Shown: positions 9,210 to 18,872 of the stretch, piece by piece | How the letters are laid out: each line of letters starts with the position of its first letter | How positions within the stretch are numbered: the first letter of the stretch is position 1 | NCBI RefSeq assembly: GCF_000221185.1 | Contig: NC_015865.1 | Span: 124,001 to 188,000 of the forward strand | DNA: 64,000 nucleotides | From: Thermococcus sp. 4557 | GTDB taxonomy: Archaea; Methanobacteriota_B; Thermococci; Thermococcales; Thermococcaceae | Reading direction: 5' to 3' | Program-made: the position numbers and the translations under genes | Notes under the pieces: model-generated | Database searches by the model: none | What the model was told of the DNA's origin: nothing | What the model saw: the letters and a program-made list of their open reading frames with translations, nothing else

Positions 9210-9670
9210 TTTCTCTTTTTCTCCTTGTATTGTACAATAAACTATCCTGAGACTCTCTATTTAATGTTTTCTCCGAGAATCCGTAACATCGCTGGCTGTT
9301 TATAAACCTGATACACAAACTAAAACGGCATGTGATCCAGTATCTTGGCCATTGAAGCCTCATACTGTCCTTATATTGCAATTGGTGTAATCGAAACTGG
9401 TCTGAGGGTTAAACTATTCCCCTTTGGCGTTTAATAACGTGATACCGCCCTCCAATGTGCGGTTGAGGGTTCAACCTCTCCCGTCCTAGCGTTGTTTTAA
9501 AAACTGGGGGATAGATAGCAGTATTCCCATTCTCCCCAATCCAGCGGACACCCGCAGAAGCCCCCCACACCCCACATTTGAAAAACCCGTTTTTGCCTTC
9601 TTACCATTAGTTCTCTGGTATGGTCGATTTATATAACAAAATAGACGCGACAAAGGTAAAACTGAAAAAA
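9210..9670 (-). promoter_or_regulatory. Leader of CRISPR array 1 (non-coding, 461 bp)
   Basis: AT-richer stretch between the first repeat of array 1 and the cas5 stop; it contains no credible gene. On the minus strand a TATA box, TTTATAAA, lies at 9299-9306, which predicts a transcript start near 9277 and about 68 bases of leader RNA before the first repeat. A second TATA-like element (TTATATAAAT, about 9627-9636) sits just after cas5. The bases next to the first repeat are purine-rich on the transcribed strand (AGGAGAAAAAGAGAAA). An imperfect direct repeat, TGAGGGTT(A/C)AAC, occurs at about 9403 and 9464. The leader role is inferred from position and from the worn repeat at the other end. 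Confidence 0.75.
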
Positions 9671-10357
9671 TCAAAGAGCGAACACAGGTTCTCCATCAAA
9701 GAGTAGCACATCGATGGGGTTGGCCAGCTCAACGTATCCCCCTGCAAACGCTACCACTTTCCTGTAAACCGCCCTTCGTCCTTTTCCCCTGCCGTAGGTG
9801 AAGTCGACGGGCATCCTATACTCCCTGGGGGTCAGATTGGTTCTCTTCATGAGGACAAACCTAGCACCTTTGGTGTACTCGTCGCCTGGTATAATGCTCC
9901 GCAGGATGGATTCTTTGCCATCATTGACTTCCACGATACGGACGTAGTCTCTCTTCGCTGGATACATGAGACTCTCGCTATCCCCAAGATACGGGGTGAA
10001 AACGGGATCGATGAGGGAGTCGTAGGCCCTCTCTATCAGATCATCGTCCCCGGCGAAAAACATGCGATACCGCGGTTTGTGGAAGAGGACCTTAGTTATT
10101 GGATAGAGAGGGGAGTCGGGACTTTTGAATATTGCTGCCTTTTCCTCAACTCTGACCCCTGGATCCTCTACTATTACCCCGTACCTCATTTCTTTAAGCA
10201 GTTCTCTGTAACCACCCTCTGGGAGCCCCATAGCCCCAGCCACTAGACCTATGGCAGTCGTCCTTGGTGGGAATGGGTAGCTGTCGAGGAGTAGGGAGTT
10301 ATAGGGTATCCTGAAATGTGCCTGCAGGGGTCTGACCTCAAGAACGAGGCCCAGCAC
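9671..10357 (-). CDS. cas5: Cascade subunit Cas5 (Cas5t / Cst type)
   Basis: RAMP-fold subunit that caps the crRNA 5' handle in the type I-B Cascade. The protein opens with LGLVLEVRPLQAHFRIPYNS and has FPPRTTAIGLVAGAMGLP, the Cas5 first strand and the glycine-containing helix. It is about 228 aa. An in-frame TTG at 10384 lies deep inside cas7. I prefer the GTG at 10357, because the end of cas7 provides GGTGAG four bases before it and the family starts at this residue. It is last in cas6-cas8-cas7-cas5. Leader 1 follows its stop directly. Confidence 0.9.
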   Translation of the reverse strand: MLGLVLEVRPLQAHFRIPYNSLLLDSYPFPPRTTAIGLVAGAMGLPEGGYRELLKEMRYGVIVEDPGVRVEEKAAIFKSPDSPLYPITKVLFHKPRYRMFFAGDDDLIERAYDSLIDPVFTPYLGDSESLMYPAKRDYVRIVEVNDGKESILRSIIPGDEYTKGARFVLMKRTNLTPREYRMPVDFTYGRGKGRRAVYRKVVAFAGGYVELANPIDVLLFDGEPVFAL

Positions 10358-10358
10358 G

Positions 10359-11342
10359 TTACTCACCGAGTTCAAGTTCTTCAAGCCTCTCCCTCAGCGC
10401 CTTCATGCTCAGTATCTCTACGTTGTCCATGTCGCTGAATGAATTTCTCAGCTCATCTACGTTGGCGAAGCGGCTCTCGAAGAGTCCTATGTAAAGCTTC
10501 TCGATGTTGTCCTCGAAGGTTTCTACAGTCTCCCTCAGCCTGTCCACGTCAATTACCAGCTTCCCATCGACGTAGCCTGGCTTCACAGCTAATGCATCAC
10601 CTATTGCCGGGACTTTCCTCTTCAGCAGGGCCACGACCATGATCTCGGGATAAACTTTGGTAAAGAAGTTGCTGAGCTTTGCACCCCCGTGGTACTGCAT
10701 TATGGCCGCAAGGAGCGCCCTCAGTCTCTTCTCACGTTCCAGCTTTGGAAGGATGTAGAATGTAACCTCTTTCCCCGTGGCGTCCTTTTCTTTCCTGACC
10801 TCAAGACCCTCAAGCTTTGGGACTTCGAGGCCCTCTTTGAAGACGCCAAGCCTGTCGAGCTCGATGAAGAAGTTGCCGCGCATGACGTTTGTGGTTATCT
10901 CTGTCTCGTATATGTTGTGGTTGTCTCCGCTCGGGTCGTAGCGAACTCCGAAGTCCCTGTCCTCCTGATAGGGGAATATGGATATCATACCGTTGGTTCT
11001 TACCACTGCGGTTCTCCTGAGCGTTGCGTTTTTATTGTTCACTTTCTTGGCTATCATGTAGCCGAAGATGTCGTCGTCTATGTACTTTTCCGGTTCTCCG
11101 AGGGATACTATGACCTTCTGCCCACCTTCGCTCTTTGGTACAACCTGGCTCAGCTCCCAGCCGAGCTCCTTCAGGAGCTGCCTTAGATGGTACTTGACGC
11201 TCTGGCCGGAGACACGGACATACTCTCGGCCATCAATGGGGTCGCGAATCTTCTTGAGGACCGCTATAACGCCCTCTGTTCCGTTGGAGTTCAGATTTGC
11301 CCCCTCCACCTTGGTCAGGGTCACAATCTCGATGGCTTTCAT
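10359..11342 (-). CDS. cas7: Cascade backbone Cas7 (Cst2/DevR family)
   Basis: Backbone subunit that polymerises along the crRNA spacer. At 327 aa it belongs to the Cst2/DevR branch. It starts KAIEIVTLTKVEGANLNSNG, the family's first strand, and carries VRVSGQSVKYHLRQLL near residue 45 and the RGNFFIELDRLGVF segment near 155. Its ATG overlaps the cas8 stop (ATGA), so the two are translationally coupled and can be made in matched amounts. No damage is visible. The Cst2-type Cas7 is what assigns the locus to the Tneap form of type I-B (called I-G in older Pyrococcus work). Confidence 0.92.
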   Translation of the reverse strand: MKAIEIVTLTKVEGANLNSNGTEGVIAVLKKIRDPIDGREYVRVSGQSVKYHLRQLLKELGWELSQVVPKSEGGQKVIVSLGEPEKYIDDDIFGYMIAKKVNNKNATLRRTAVVRTNGMISIFPYQEDRDFGVRYDPSGDNHNIYETEITTNVMRGNFFIELDRLGVFKEGLEVPKLEGLEVRKEKDATGKEVTFYILPKLEREKRLRALLAAIMQYHGGAKLSNFFTKVYPEIMVVALLKRKVPAIGDALAVKPGYVDGKLVIDVDRLRETVETFEDNIEKLYIGLFESRFANVDELRNSFSDMDNVEILSMKALRERLEELELGE

Positions 11343-12685
11343 GAGGATCCCCCCGTGCCCTTATCCTTCGGCTTCTTATCCGCCCCGTGAAGGGCGTTCA
11401 GCATTCCGTTCAGCAGTATGGCCTTCATGGTCTTCCACTCCTTCTGGTTTTCATAGATCGGCCTCAGGTCGAGGCTCTCCTCCAGCTTGGCCTGAAGCTC
11501 GACGAGCTTGTTCATGAACTCTTCAAAGCCCCTTGCCCTGAAGAGTTCCCACTGATAGCGCTCGAGGTTGGTCCCCTTCATCTTCATCCCCAGGCTGTAT
11601 CCCAGGCCGTTCACCTGTTCAAAAGTCTTGACGTCCACAACATCACCCCCAAATACCTCCAGGTAGGAGCGTGTCCACGCGTGGTAATACGGCGGTAGGG
11701 GGAGCTTGTGCTTGACCCTCTCCATGAAAATGCCGTTCAGGAGAACGAAATCAAAACTCCCCTCCAAAAGTTTCCTCAGGAATTCTTCCCGCTCAAGGAA
11801 GTTCTTGGAACGGTCCTTTTTGTTCCGCGGGACTTCAAGGCTCTCATAGAACATGACGACTGCCGAGTCCCATTTTTCGAGGTGCCTTTTTCCCCACTGG
11901 GTCTCCCTGCCTGCGTTCTGGAGCCTGTCTAGGAATCCTATGAGCTTCTCAAGCGTCGTTCCTTCGATTACATTTTCCCTGTAAAACTGGCCAGAGCCGT
12001 ATACCATGTAAGTTCTTACGGTCCTGCCTATCTCCACAGTCTCCTTCAGCATCCGTCTGTTTTTGAGGAACTTGACGAACTCGTGGAGAACTGCAAAGAA
12101 CGCCTCGTTTGGGTGGTATCTACTCAGGGCTAGACTCACTCTAAGGGAATACTTCTTCTTCCCGTTTTTTTCCTGGACTCCAACCCTGAACTTTTCCCTC
12201 CAGAAATCGTCCTTAAACGTCCTCTTGAACCTCTTGAGCTCCCTCTCAGGGGCGTCGAAGAAGAATCTCAAAGTTGCGTTGCCTGTGGGAACGGTATACA
12301 GGTATGCCATCCCGGAATAAATCTTGAATGCATGTTCTTGACAGAGTGCCAATCTGTTGTTCTCATCAACTATTGAGTCGATCTTTCTCTCGAACGGAAA
12401 TATGAACGCCCTGTTTGGAACTACCGTAGTTTCTCGCCCACAAAGAGAGCAGATGCCATTTTTACCACCTGTCAATCCCGGGAGGAGTTCTTTAGTCTTC
12501 CCAGATAGTTCAAACCCAAACCGTCTTAGAAGGGCAATGGCGTCTTTGTCGGATGTTATGGACACATCGTTTGCCATCTCTCGAATGGGCTCAAGATAAA
12601 CCCTTGAGATGGTTTCTGGGTCGAGGTCACCTATCCCGCTCTCCTTCAGAAACAGCTCTCCATTCCTTAGGTACGCGTCAAGCAC
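11339..12685 (-). CDS. cas8b: Cascade large subunit Cas8 (Cst1, CXXC-type)
   Basis: Large subunit expected to recognise the PAM and recruit Cas3. It is about 448 aa with the zinc-finger-like pair typical of Cst1: GICSLCGRE near residue 85 and LALCQEHA near 120. The second half-site is C-x-x-H here, not C-x-x-C. The rest is low in recognisable motifs, as usual for Cas8. A GTG at 12694 would add three residues. The GTG at 12685 is preferred, with GGTGGT spaced four bases upstream, and it overlaps the end of cas6 by eight bases. Family assignment rests on the finger, size, and position between cas6 and cas7. Confidence 0.87.
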   Translation of the reverse strand: MLDAYLRNGELFLKESGIGDLDPETISRVYLEPIREMANDVSITSDKDAIALLRRFGFELSGKTKELLPGLTGGKNGICSLCGRETTVVPNRAFIFPFERKIDSIVDENNRLALCQEHAFKIYSGMAYLYTVPTGNATLRFFFDAPERELKRFKRTFKDDFWREKFRVGVQEKNGKKKYSLRVSLALSRYHPNEAFFAVLHEFVKFLKNRRMLKETVEIGRTVRTYMVYGSGQFYRENVIEGTTLEKLIGFLDRLQNAGRETQWGKRHLEKWDSAVVMFYESLEVPRNKKDRSKNFLEREEFLRKLLEGSFDFVLLNGIFMERVKHKLPLPPYYHAWTRSYLEVFGGDVVDVKTFEQVNGLGYSLGMKMKGTNLERYQWELFRARGFEEFMNKLVELQAKLEESLDLRPIYENQKEWKTMKAILLNGMLNALHGADKKPKDKGTGGSS

Positions 12686-13403
12686 TGTTACCACCCCGAA
12701 TCGGGTTCAAAAAGCCGAACCCGAGACTGTTCTTTTCACCCAGGCCGGTGTCCATTATGAAGCGGTAAAAGCGCCTTTCAGAGGGCCGGATTCTGTCCCT
12801 CTCAAGGAGCTCCCAGTTGGAACCTATTACCGGGAATGGAACACCGTTTTTGACAACCTTGACGTACACGTCGAGCTTGCCGTTTTTTCGGACTTTTGGT
12901 ATCATCCTGTCGAATATCGGCCCCTCCAGTATGAAATCGTCGTCATAGAATGCGTTGTACTTCTTCTCTGCGTTTTCCTTGAGCCTTTCAAGGAAGAATG
13001 TGAGGTCACGGTGGGCATGGAGCTTGAAATACTCGTTTGCCTCTGCGTCCAGGTACAGAACCACCGGGGAACCCGTCTGAAAGCGATTCTTTAACGGGAG
13101 GTTGAACTTCCTGAGTTCGGCCAGATAAAGCTCGTGGGTGCCGATGTACAGTCTGTCCTTCTCCTTGATCGCCGAGTACAGGGCCCTTATGAAGTCTCTA
13201 TCGGGTGATGATACAAGGAACGTCCATCTGGAGTTCTCCTTGAAGAAGTCAGAGAACGTGAAGAACTTGAAACGGGGCTGATCGTGTCTGGCGCCGTACT
13301 CAGTACCTTTCAGCATGTTGTATATGAAGCCCTGCACCGCGTGCTTGTTGGGGCGGAGGGGGCCGGTATCAGAGGGTGCCCTAAAGGACACTTTGAGCCT
13401 CAT
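12678..13403 (-). CDS. cas6: CRISPR endoribonuclease Cas6
   Basis: Cuts the pre-crRNA inside each repeat to leave the 8-base 5' handle. The 241-aa protein has the double RAMP architecture. RLKVSFRAPSDTGPL is the first strand. A histidine in YGARHDQPRF (about residue 40) is the likely catalytic base. The glycine-rich loop GLGEKNSLGFGF sits at the C terminus. A GTG at 13412 is in frame, but AGGTG six bases before the ATG at 13403 favours the latter. It is the first gene of the effector operon and has its own TATA box about 55 bases upstream. One Cas6 probably serves both arrays, since their repeats differ at only three positions. Confidence 0.93.
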   Translation of the reverse strand: MRLKVSFRAPSDTGPLRPNKHAVQGFIYNMLKGTEYGARHDQPRFKFFTFSDFFKENSRWTFLVSSPDRDFIRALYSAIKEKDRLYIGTHELYLAELRKFNLPLKNRFQTGSPVVLYLDAEANEYFKLHAHRDLTFFLERLKENAEKKYNAFYDDDFILEGPIFDRMIPKVRKNGKLDVYVKVVKNGVPFPVIGSNWELLERDRIRPSERRFYRFIMDTGLGEKNSLGFGFLNPIRGGNSA

Positions 13404-13454
13404 AATATGCACCTGATGCTCATTGTAAGTGCAGATGTGAATTTAAACGTCCTA

Positions 13455-13462
13455 CTTATAAA
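13455..13462 (-). promoter_or_regulatory. TATA box of the cas6-cas8-cas7-cas5 operon
   Basis: TTTATAAG on the minus strand in the gap between array 2 and cas6. The predicted transcript start is near 13433, about 30 bases before the cas6 ATG. This lets the effector operon be transcribed independently of read-through from array 2. Confidence 0.65.
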
Positions 13463-13546
13463 CTTGTCTATGCACCGTGAGTCATTGAATCTCACTCTGC
13501 ACTGTAGGTGTGTAGAACCATAGGGGGTAATTATGTGGAGGGTTTC

Positions 13547-16105
13547 CTTTTCGCACAATATTGTTCTACGGAAACCTCACCATGTGCCAGGCCCCCAATT
13601 ACTAAGTTTTACTCTTTCCACACAACACTGTTCTACGGAAACGCCTCGAAACGCTCATCCTGTTCCTCTCGGACGAGTATCCTTTCCACACAACACTGTT
13701 CTACGGAAACGAGAACTTTGGAGTTGTCAACGCGAACGTAGGGGCGAGCTTTCCACACAACACTGTTCTACGGAAACTCCTTCACCGTGTACTCCTTCTT
13801 GCGAGGGAAGGCGTCTTTCCACACAACACTGTTCTACGGAAACTCCTTTCCACCCGAGTAAAGCACCGCTGGCCTCCTGCCTTTCCACACAACACTGTTC
13901 TACGGAAACTAGAGCATGCAAAGGGCGCGTTCCATCGGGTCATGCTTTCCACACAACACTGTTCTACGGAAACGAGCTGAGCCCAGCGCGTCATTCCTCA
14001 ATCCTCCTTAGAATCACTTTCCACACAACACTGTTCTACGGAAACAGGATAGGGCCGGGGAAAATCCTCACCGAGACGCTCTTTCCACACAACACTGTTC
14101 TACGGAAACACTACTGCGACGTTGAGAAGCTCGACGGCGAGCGCGTCTTTCCACACAACACTGTTCTACGGAAACCGCCCTGCGCCATGTGGAAGAGGCT
14201 AAGGAAACCTGCTTTCCACACAACACTGTTCTACGGAAACTCGATGCAGCGTACTCCAATTACTCATACGTGAGCTTTGACTTTCCACACAACACTGTTC
14301 TACGGAAACATGGTAGGGCATCAGACGGGGTTTGCAGGTAGTCCAACTTTCCACACAACACTGTTCTACGGAAACCATAGTATCAGTTAGGCCGAGGGCC
14401 TCAGTTAGGACTTTCCACACAACACTGTTCTACGGAAACCGCCCTTATCCGGCTGTAATTATTGTATAATGCTACGACTTTCCACACAACACTGTTCTAC
14501 GGAAACAGAGATACGGGCCGCTGTGTGGAATGCAATTGCAAAAACTTTCCACACAACACTGTTCTACGGAAACGGAAAGGAGCCGGCCGGTTATAAGCTC
14601 GATGTTTACACTTTCCACACAACACTGTTCTACGGAAACAACGTCGTAATGCTTCCGTTAGATGCACCCCACCCGCCTTTCCACACAACACTGTTCTACG
14701 GAAACTCGATGTGATGGAAGTCCACCCGGCGAGGCGGCCGTCCTTTCCACACAACACTGTTCTACGGAAACTGACGCGCCCGCTAAACCCACACCCAGTC
14801 AGATGGACTTTCCACACAACACTGTTCTACGGAAACTTCTTGACCTGCTGGCGTTCCTGACGACAAGGCGAACTTTCCACACAACACTGTTCTACGGAAA
14901 CAAAAGCAGCCCCCTGCTCGAGCCATCAGCGCCGGGAGGAGTCTTTCCACACAACACTGTTCTACGGAAACAGGCCGCCCGGTCAAGAAGCGCTACAAGG
15001 TGGGGGACATCTTTCCACACAACACTGTTCTACGGAAACGTGGGTGTTCGTGATGAATACGGCGGTATTCATTACTTTCCACACAACACTGTTCTACGGA
15101 AACTATGAGGGCGTTCCTCAGCCCTTCCCGATACCGGTCACTTTCCACACAACACTGTTCTACGGAAACCTTGCGGAAGTTCGCGAGGGTCTAAATGAAA
15201 ATTATGTTCTTTCCACACAACACTGTTCTACGGAAACATTATCATGTGCCCTGGGAGAGGGTGGATGATGTGGTCTTTCCACACAACACTGTTCTACGGA
15301 AACGGACCGAGGACCCGAGGACCCTCGCGGCCGAGTTCGTCTTTCCACACAACACTGTTCTACGGAAACAAAGACGTGTACGCGGAAGTGAACGCAGAGG
15401 ATGGGCTTTCCACACAACACTGTTCTACGGAAACTTCTTATTGATGAAAAGATAAAGGAAGGGTACTTTTTCTTTCCACACAACACTGTTCTACGGAAAC
15501 GGTAGTTGATGAGGCAACTCATTATCAATATGTGTTCCGCTCTTTCCACACAACACTGTTCTACGGAAACCCTCGACAAGACGATAGAGGCCATCTGCAA
15601 AGCGTGCGGTCTTTCCACACAACACTGTTCTACGGAAACTAGATTTGGGCGATTTCTGAATCGCTGAGGGCGCGCGTACTTTCCACACAACACTGTTCTA
15701 CGGAAACTCGGGCCGGCGGTAGCATCACACGGAAGGACCTTTACTTTCCACACAACACTGTTCTACGGAAACCCGTTCACTCCGGGTGGTGAAAAGATGG
15801 CGTCCCCGTGCTTTCCACACAACACTGTTCTACGGAAACCAAATAACTGCTCAAAGGCTGGGTCGACGAAGTATGCTTCTTTCCACACAACACTGTTCTA
15901 CGGAAACAGCTTACCGTTACTCAGGCCGACGTCTCCGCTATCACTTTCCACACAACACTGTTCTACGGAAACACATACATAAGTCGAGGGGTCCGCTCGG
16001 AGTTTGGATTTCTTTCCACACAACACTGTTCTACGGAAACTCGATGAAGGACCCGCGAGCATGGAGAGGGACCCCGCTTTCCACACAACACTGTTCTACG
16101 GAAAC
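13547..16105 (-). CRISPR. CRISPR array 2: 39 repeats, 38 spacers
   Basis: Repeats of 29 bases read CTTTCCACACAACACTGTTC then TACGGAAAC on the plus strand, at 13547, 13614, 13682, 13749 and so on to 16077. Spacers are 35-43 bases and I saw no duplicates. The repeat differs from that of array 1 at positions 13, 14 and 19. The leftmost copy (13547-13575) has four changes (positions 5, 7, 13, 15), marking the leader-distal end, so the array is transcribed leftwards from the leader at 16106 onward. The crRNA handle GTGGAAAG is the same as in array 1. Several spacers look like coding DNA: the one at 15571-15610 can encode a CKACG-type zinc knuckle. Confidence 0.98.
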
Positions 16106-16601
16106 TCTCTCTGATTTCTTTTATTTTCTCAAATATTCCCATCATAGAATGTGTATTTAAGCCTTTCTTGGGGAACCTGTGGCACTGTGTTTCATTTAAA
16201 ATCCTGCCCCGGAAACGGAGAAATTACGTGGTTGTCAGGACTCATTGTTTGGAACCTTATAGTGCTTAAAATCCCGAATCCTGCGATCGAAAACCTCTTT
16301 GAGAAAATCCGGGTCTTGAAATCTCCGGAAAAATAAATTCCCCTGCAACTGGGGCCATTCAACCGTTCAAACTGTGGTGTCATCGGAGATTTAGCCCCGC
16401 AGGTGCCCCTGGGGGCATCTCTGCAAAATGGATACATCCAGGGGACAGTTACTACCAGTAGGGTGAACCGGAGACAAAGACGGCTGGAGGGAACCAGAAA
16501 TTGTGATGGCCCCATGATATCATCTTGCAGCCGGAATAAAGCCAGACCAATAGTGTTTAGGCTGGATAAGAAGTACATGACCCCGAAAGACACCCTGTGT
16601 A
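16106..16601 (-). promoter_or_regulatory. Leader of CRISPR array 2 (non-coding, 496 bp)
   Basis: Stretch between the first repeat of array 2 and the stop of the tRNA methyltransferase gene. On the minus strand CTTAAATA at 16154-16161, preceded by GAAAGG, is a good BRE/TATA element. It predicts a start near 16133 and about 28 bases of leader RNA. Bases next to the first repeat are purine-rich. I see no similarity by eye to leader 1 beyond this. A 137-codon open frame (16192-16605, minus) is not supported by a start signal or recognisable composition, and is left out. Confidence 0.72.
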
Positions 16602-17597
16602 TCACTTCTCAAACACGTAGAAGTACCTTTCGAGGCTCTTGTGCACGCGCTGGTAGTACTTTCCTACCAGTTTGAAGCCCACCTTTTCAGCTTCCGCCTC
16701 CCCGTCGAAGCTCGTTGGGAATGCTATCGCCAGCCTTCCGCCCCCCTCAAGGACACCGTAGATGCTCTCCAGCACCTTCCTGTACAGCTCGTCCCTCTCC
16801 CTGCCTGCGAGGGTTGCGGAGGTCCCGTAGGGCGGGTCGGTGGCGACGGCCTCGAACTTCTTCCCCGAAAACAGCTCCTTCAGCCTCGTCGCATCGCCGA
16901 GTTTGAGCTCGTAGTTCCTCATCCCGTAGTGCCTGAGGTTCATCTCCGCACCTTCAACCATCTCCGGCCGTATATCGACTCCATAGACCTTAAGGCCGAG
17001 CAGTCCCGCCTCCATGAGGATTCCGCCGGCGCCCATCATGGGGTCGAGGATTTCCCGGGTGGCCTTCGTGAGGTTCACCAGCGCGCGGGAGACCCTCGGG
17101 TGGAGAGAAATCGGCCTGAAAAACGGCCTGTGGTGGGCCTTTCTGCCCTCAAAGTCCTTGGGGTCGAAGAAGCGGAGCCTTATCCCGGCGTAGACTTTCT
17201 CGCCGCAGTAAACCCGGACGAGCGTGTCCGGCTTCGAAAGGTTTACCCTGAAGCCCTGGGCGTGAATAACCGCGCCGAGCTTCCTGGGCAGGTCGAGAAC
17301 GTCGTGCCTGCAGTTGGCCATGGTCTCGGTGTCGACCTTAAAGGTTCCTTTAATCGGCCAGTCCACCTCTTCGGCCTTCCGGAGGAGCTCCTCTATGGAG
17401 TCGGCCTCCACAATGAGCTCCCCATATTCGTGAGAGAGGCCGAGCCGGTCGAGGTAGGGGAAGGCAGTCTCATCTGCATCGAGCTTCAGGAACAGGTAGT
17501 CCTGCCCGGCTATCTCTCCGCCGGCCAGTTCCAGCATGGCCTTCACTTCGTCCCTTGCCATCTCCGGAAGGTTTCCAAGGATTTCCAGGTAGAGCAT
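16602..17597 (-). CDS. trmG10: tRNA (guanine(10)-N2)-dimethyltransferase Trm-G10
   Basis: SAM-dependent enzyme that makes m2,2G at position 10 of archaeal tRNA. The N-terminal half is a THUMP-type RNA-binding domain ([19 protein letters not shown]...). The C-terminal half is a Rossmann methyltransferase with [17 protein letters not shown] (SAM motif I, about residues 185-200), YGVDIRP (motif II) and the amino-methylase motif TDPPYGTS (about 255). The 331-aa length fits the archaeal family. No ribosome binding site precedes the ATG. A TATA-like GCTTAAAAACC at about 17618-17628 puts the transcript start at the ATG, suggesting a leaderless mRNA. Confidence 0.93.
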   Translation of the reverse strand: MLYLEILGNLPEMARDEVKAMLELAGGEIAGQDYLFLKLDADETAFPYLDRLGLSHEYGELIVEADSIEELLRKAEEVDWPIKGTFKVDTETMANCRHDVLDLPRKLGAVIHAQGFRVNLSKPDTLVRVYCGEKVYAGIRLRFFDPKDFEGRKAHHRPFFRPISLHPRVSRALVNLTKATREILDPMMGAGGILMEAGLLGLKVYGVDIRPEMVEGAEMNLRHYGMRNYELKLGDATRLKELFSGKKFEAVATDPPYGTSATLAGRERDELYRKVLESIYGVLEGGGRLAIAFPTSFDGEAEAEKVGFKLVGKYYQRVHKSLERYFYVFEK

Positions 17598-17755
17598 GGT
17601 TGGAGCTTTTCGGGGGGGTTTTTAAGCTTGTTCCCCTTCGGCCGTTATTCCAGGGGGTGGGCCGGGCCGTTCCATCGGCGCGATTAAGTTTGTAAATCAT
17701 CTACCTGCGAAACGTTAATAGGGTGCTGGGTGAATGTTATATCGGTGAATTTCCT

Positions 17756-18280
17756 ATGGAGATAACTGACAAAGAGGTTTTTGAGATTGCCATAAACGCG
17801 GAGATACGGGCCAAGGAAGCCTACGAGAAGCTCGCTTCTCTCTCCACCAGCGACATAATACGCGACGAGCTGATGTTTCTGGCCCGGGAGGAAGACAAAC
17901 ACCGCGAGATAATCGAGAAGATGGCCGAGAAGTTTGAAGGGGCCAGGACGGAGCCCAAGAAAATAGAGATCGACGTCATGGGCGAGTTCAGAGTCATAGC
18001 CGAGAGGCTTGCGGAGCTCATTCAGAAGCCGGACTTCACCGTCGATGAGGTTTACGAGGTCTCCATGCAGGCCGAGCTGGTCAGCGAGAAGCTCTACCGC
18101 GAGCTGGCCGGCTACGCCGCCACCGAGAACACGCGGCTTATTCTGGAAATCCTCGCGGACATGGAGCGCAACCACTACAACATCCTGAAGAAGCAGTACG
18201 ACTACATAATGCGCTATCCCGACATATACAAGGAGGAGTTCTACGACCAGCTGATGAAGGACATAAACTTCAACTTCTAG
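17756..18280 (+). CDS. Ferritin-like (rubrerythrin-type) di-iron protein
   Basis: Four-helix-bundle protein of 174 aa with two rubrerythrin-type half-motifs. The first Glu is in EIAINAEIRAKEAYE, followed by REEDKHREI (ExxH). The second pair is EVSMQAELVSEKLYRE and DMERNHYNIL. The first bundle is complete, while the second pair carries E-x-x-H as ERNH. There is no rubredoxin domain, so any peroxide or iron oxidation would need an outside electron donor. An upstream GTG (17723) is in frame, but GGTGAA before the ATG at 17756 decides the start. It is a paralogue of the proteins at 22397 and 24976, sharing the HY-x-x-LK-x-x-Y segment near the C terminus. Confidence 0.85.
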   Translation: MEITDKEVFEIAINAEIRAKEAYEKLASLSTSDIIRDELMFLAREEDKHREIIEKMAEKFEGARTEPKKIEIDVMGEFRVIAERLAELIQKPDFTVDEVYEVSMQAELVSEKLYRELAGYAATENTRLILEILADMERNHYNILKKQYDYIMRYPDIYKEEFYDQLMKDINFNF

Positions 18281-18285
18281 CCTGC

Positions 18286-18300
18286 TTCTTACTCTTTTTT
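18286..18300 (+). terminator. Oligo-T terminator after the ferritin-like gene
   Basis: Pyrimidine run ending in six T (18295-18300) shortly after the stop codon and before the promoter of the next gene. Archaeal RNA polymerase ends at such T-runs without needing a hairpin. Confidence 0.5.
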
Positions 18301-18433
18301 CGTGTTATGATTACCTAGGTTTCTACGTGTTCATAATTGTTTTTTAAAGTTGTTTACAGAAAACTCCAGAACACCGAAAGCTTAATAAGCGGCATTGATG
18401 TAACATTAAGTGCAAAACCCCGTTGGGGGGGCG

Positions 18434-18847
18434 ATGCCAAGGAAGGTGTTGGCCCTGTTTATGTTGGGAGTTTTGTTCTTTGCAGGAGTAGCCGTGGCAC
18501 TGGACGGCAACGAGCCGGAGGCAATAACCAGGGACCCCCTTGTCCACGACGAGAACATCTACGAGCCCACCGACGATGGAAGCCTCTACTGCTGGATAAG
18601 CGGGTACGCGAGCCAGAGCCAGCCCGGTTACCTCTACAACATATACGGCGATGCAAGGGGTATAGGGATATGCGGGCTCTGGTATAAGAAATTCAGCCCG
18701 TCCACCGCAACCCCACCGGCCGGATACGCTTGGGACTCTGCCCAAGTAGCCGCCACCGGCTGGTGCCCCTTCTGGCCCAAGACCATCTACGCCGAGATAA
18801 CCTGGGTCCCTGGGGTTGCTTACACAAGTACAACTGAAGAAAGCTGA
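18434..18847 (+). CDS. Small secreted protein heading ABC module 1
   Basis: A 137-aa protein with a clear signal peptide (PRKVLALFMLGVLFFAGVAVALA-like, cleavage near VALDG). The mature part of about 113 residues is acidic at first and then aromatic, with three cysteines (LYCW, GICG, GWCPF). It has no transmembrane tail, so it should be released or held by partners. A GTG at 18410 is in frame. The ATG at 18434 with GGGGGG before it, and the signal peptide, favour the later start. An AGCTTAATAAG TATA-like element lies at about 18378-18388. It is followed after 25 bases by the ABC-module genes, which suggests it is their substrate or periplasmic-side partner. Family not recognised. Confidence 0.78.
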   Translation: MPRKVLALFMLGVLFFAGVAVALDGNEPEAITRDPLVHDENIYEPTDDGSLYCWISGYASQSQPGYLYNIYGDARGIGICGLWYKKFSPSTATPPAGYAWDSAQVAATGWCPFWPKTIYAEITWVPGVAYTSTTEES

Positions 18848-18872
18848 GTGAATCTTAATCGGGGGGAATCAC

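Noticed and set aside
7282-9305. Long open frames of repetitive protein (up to 286 codons) in several frames across array 1
   Set aside because: They are translations of the CRISPR repeat and spacers; the same repeated peptide appears in all frames and no start signals precede them. The same applies to 13508-16160 in array 2.
9486-9674. 62-codon minus-strand frame in leader 1
   Set aside because: No start signal, overlaps the cas5 end, and lies in AT-rich leader DNA.
16192-16605. 137-codon minus-strand frame in leader 2
   Set aside because: No ribosome binding site, unusual composition, and its position matches a CRISPR leader with its own TATA box.
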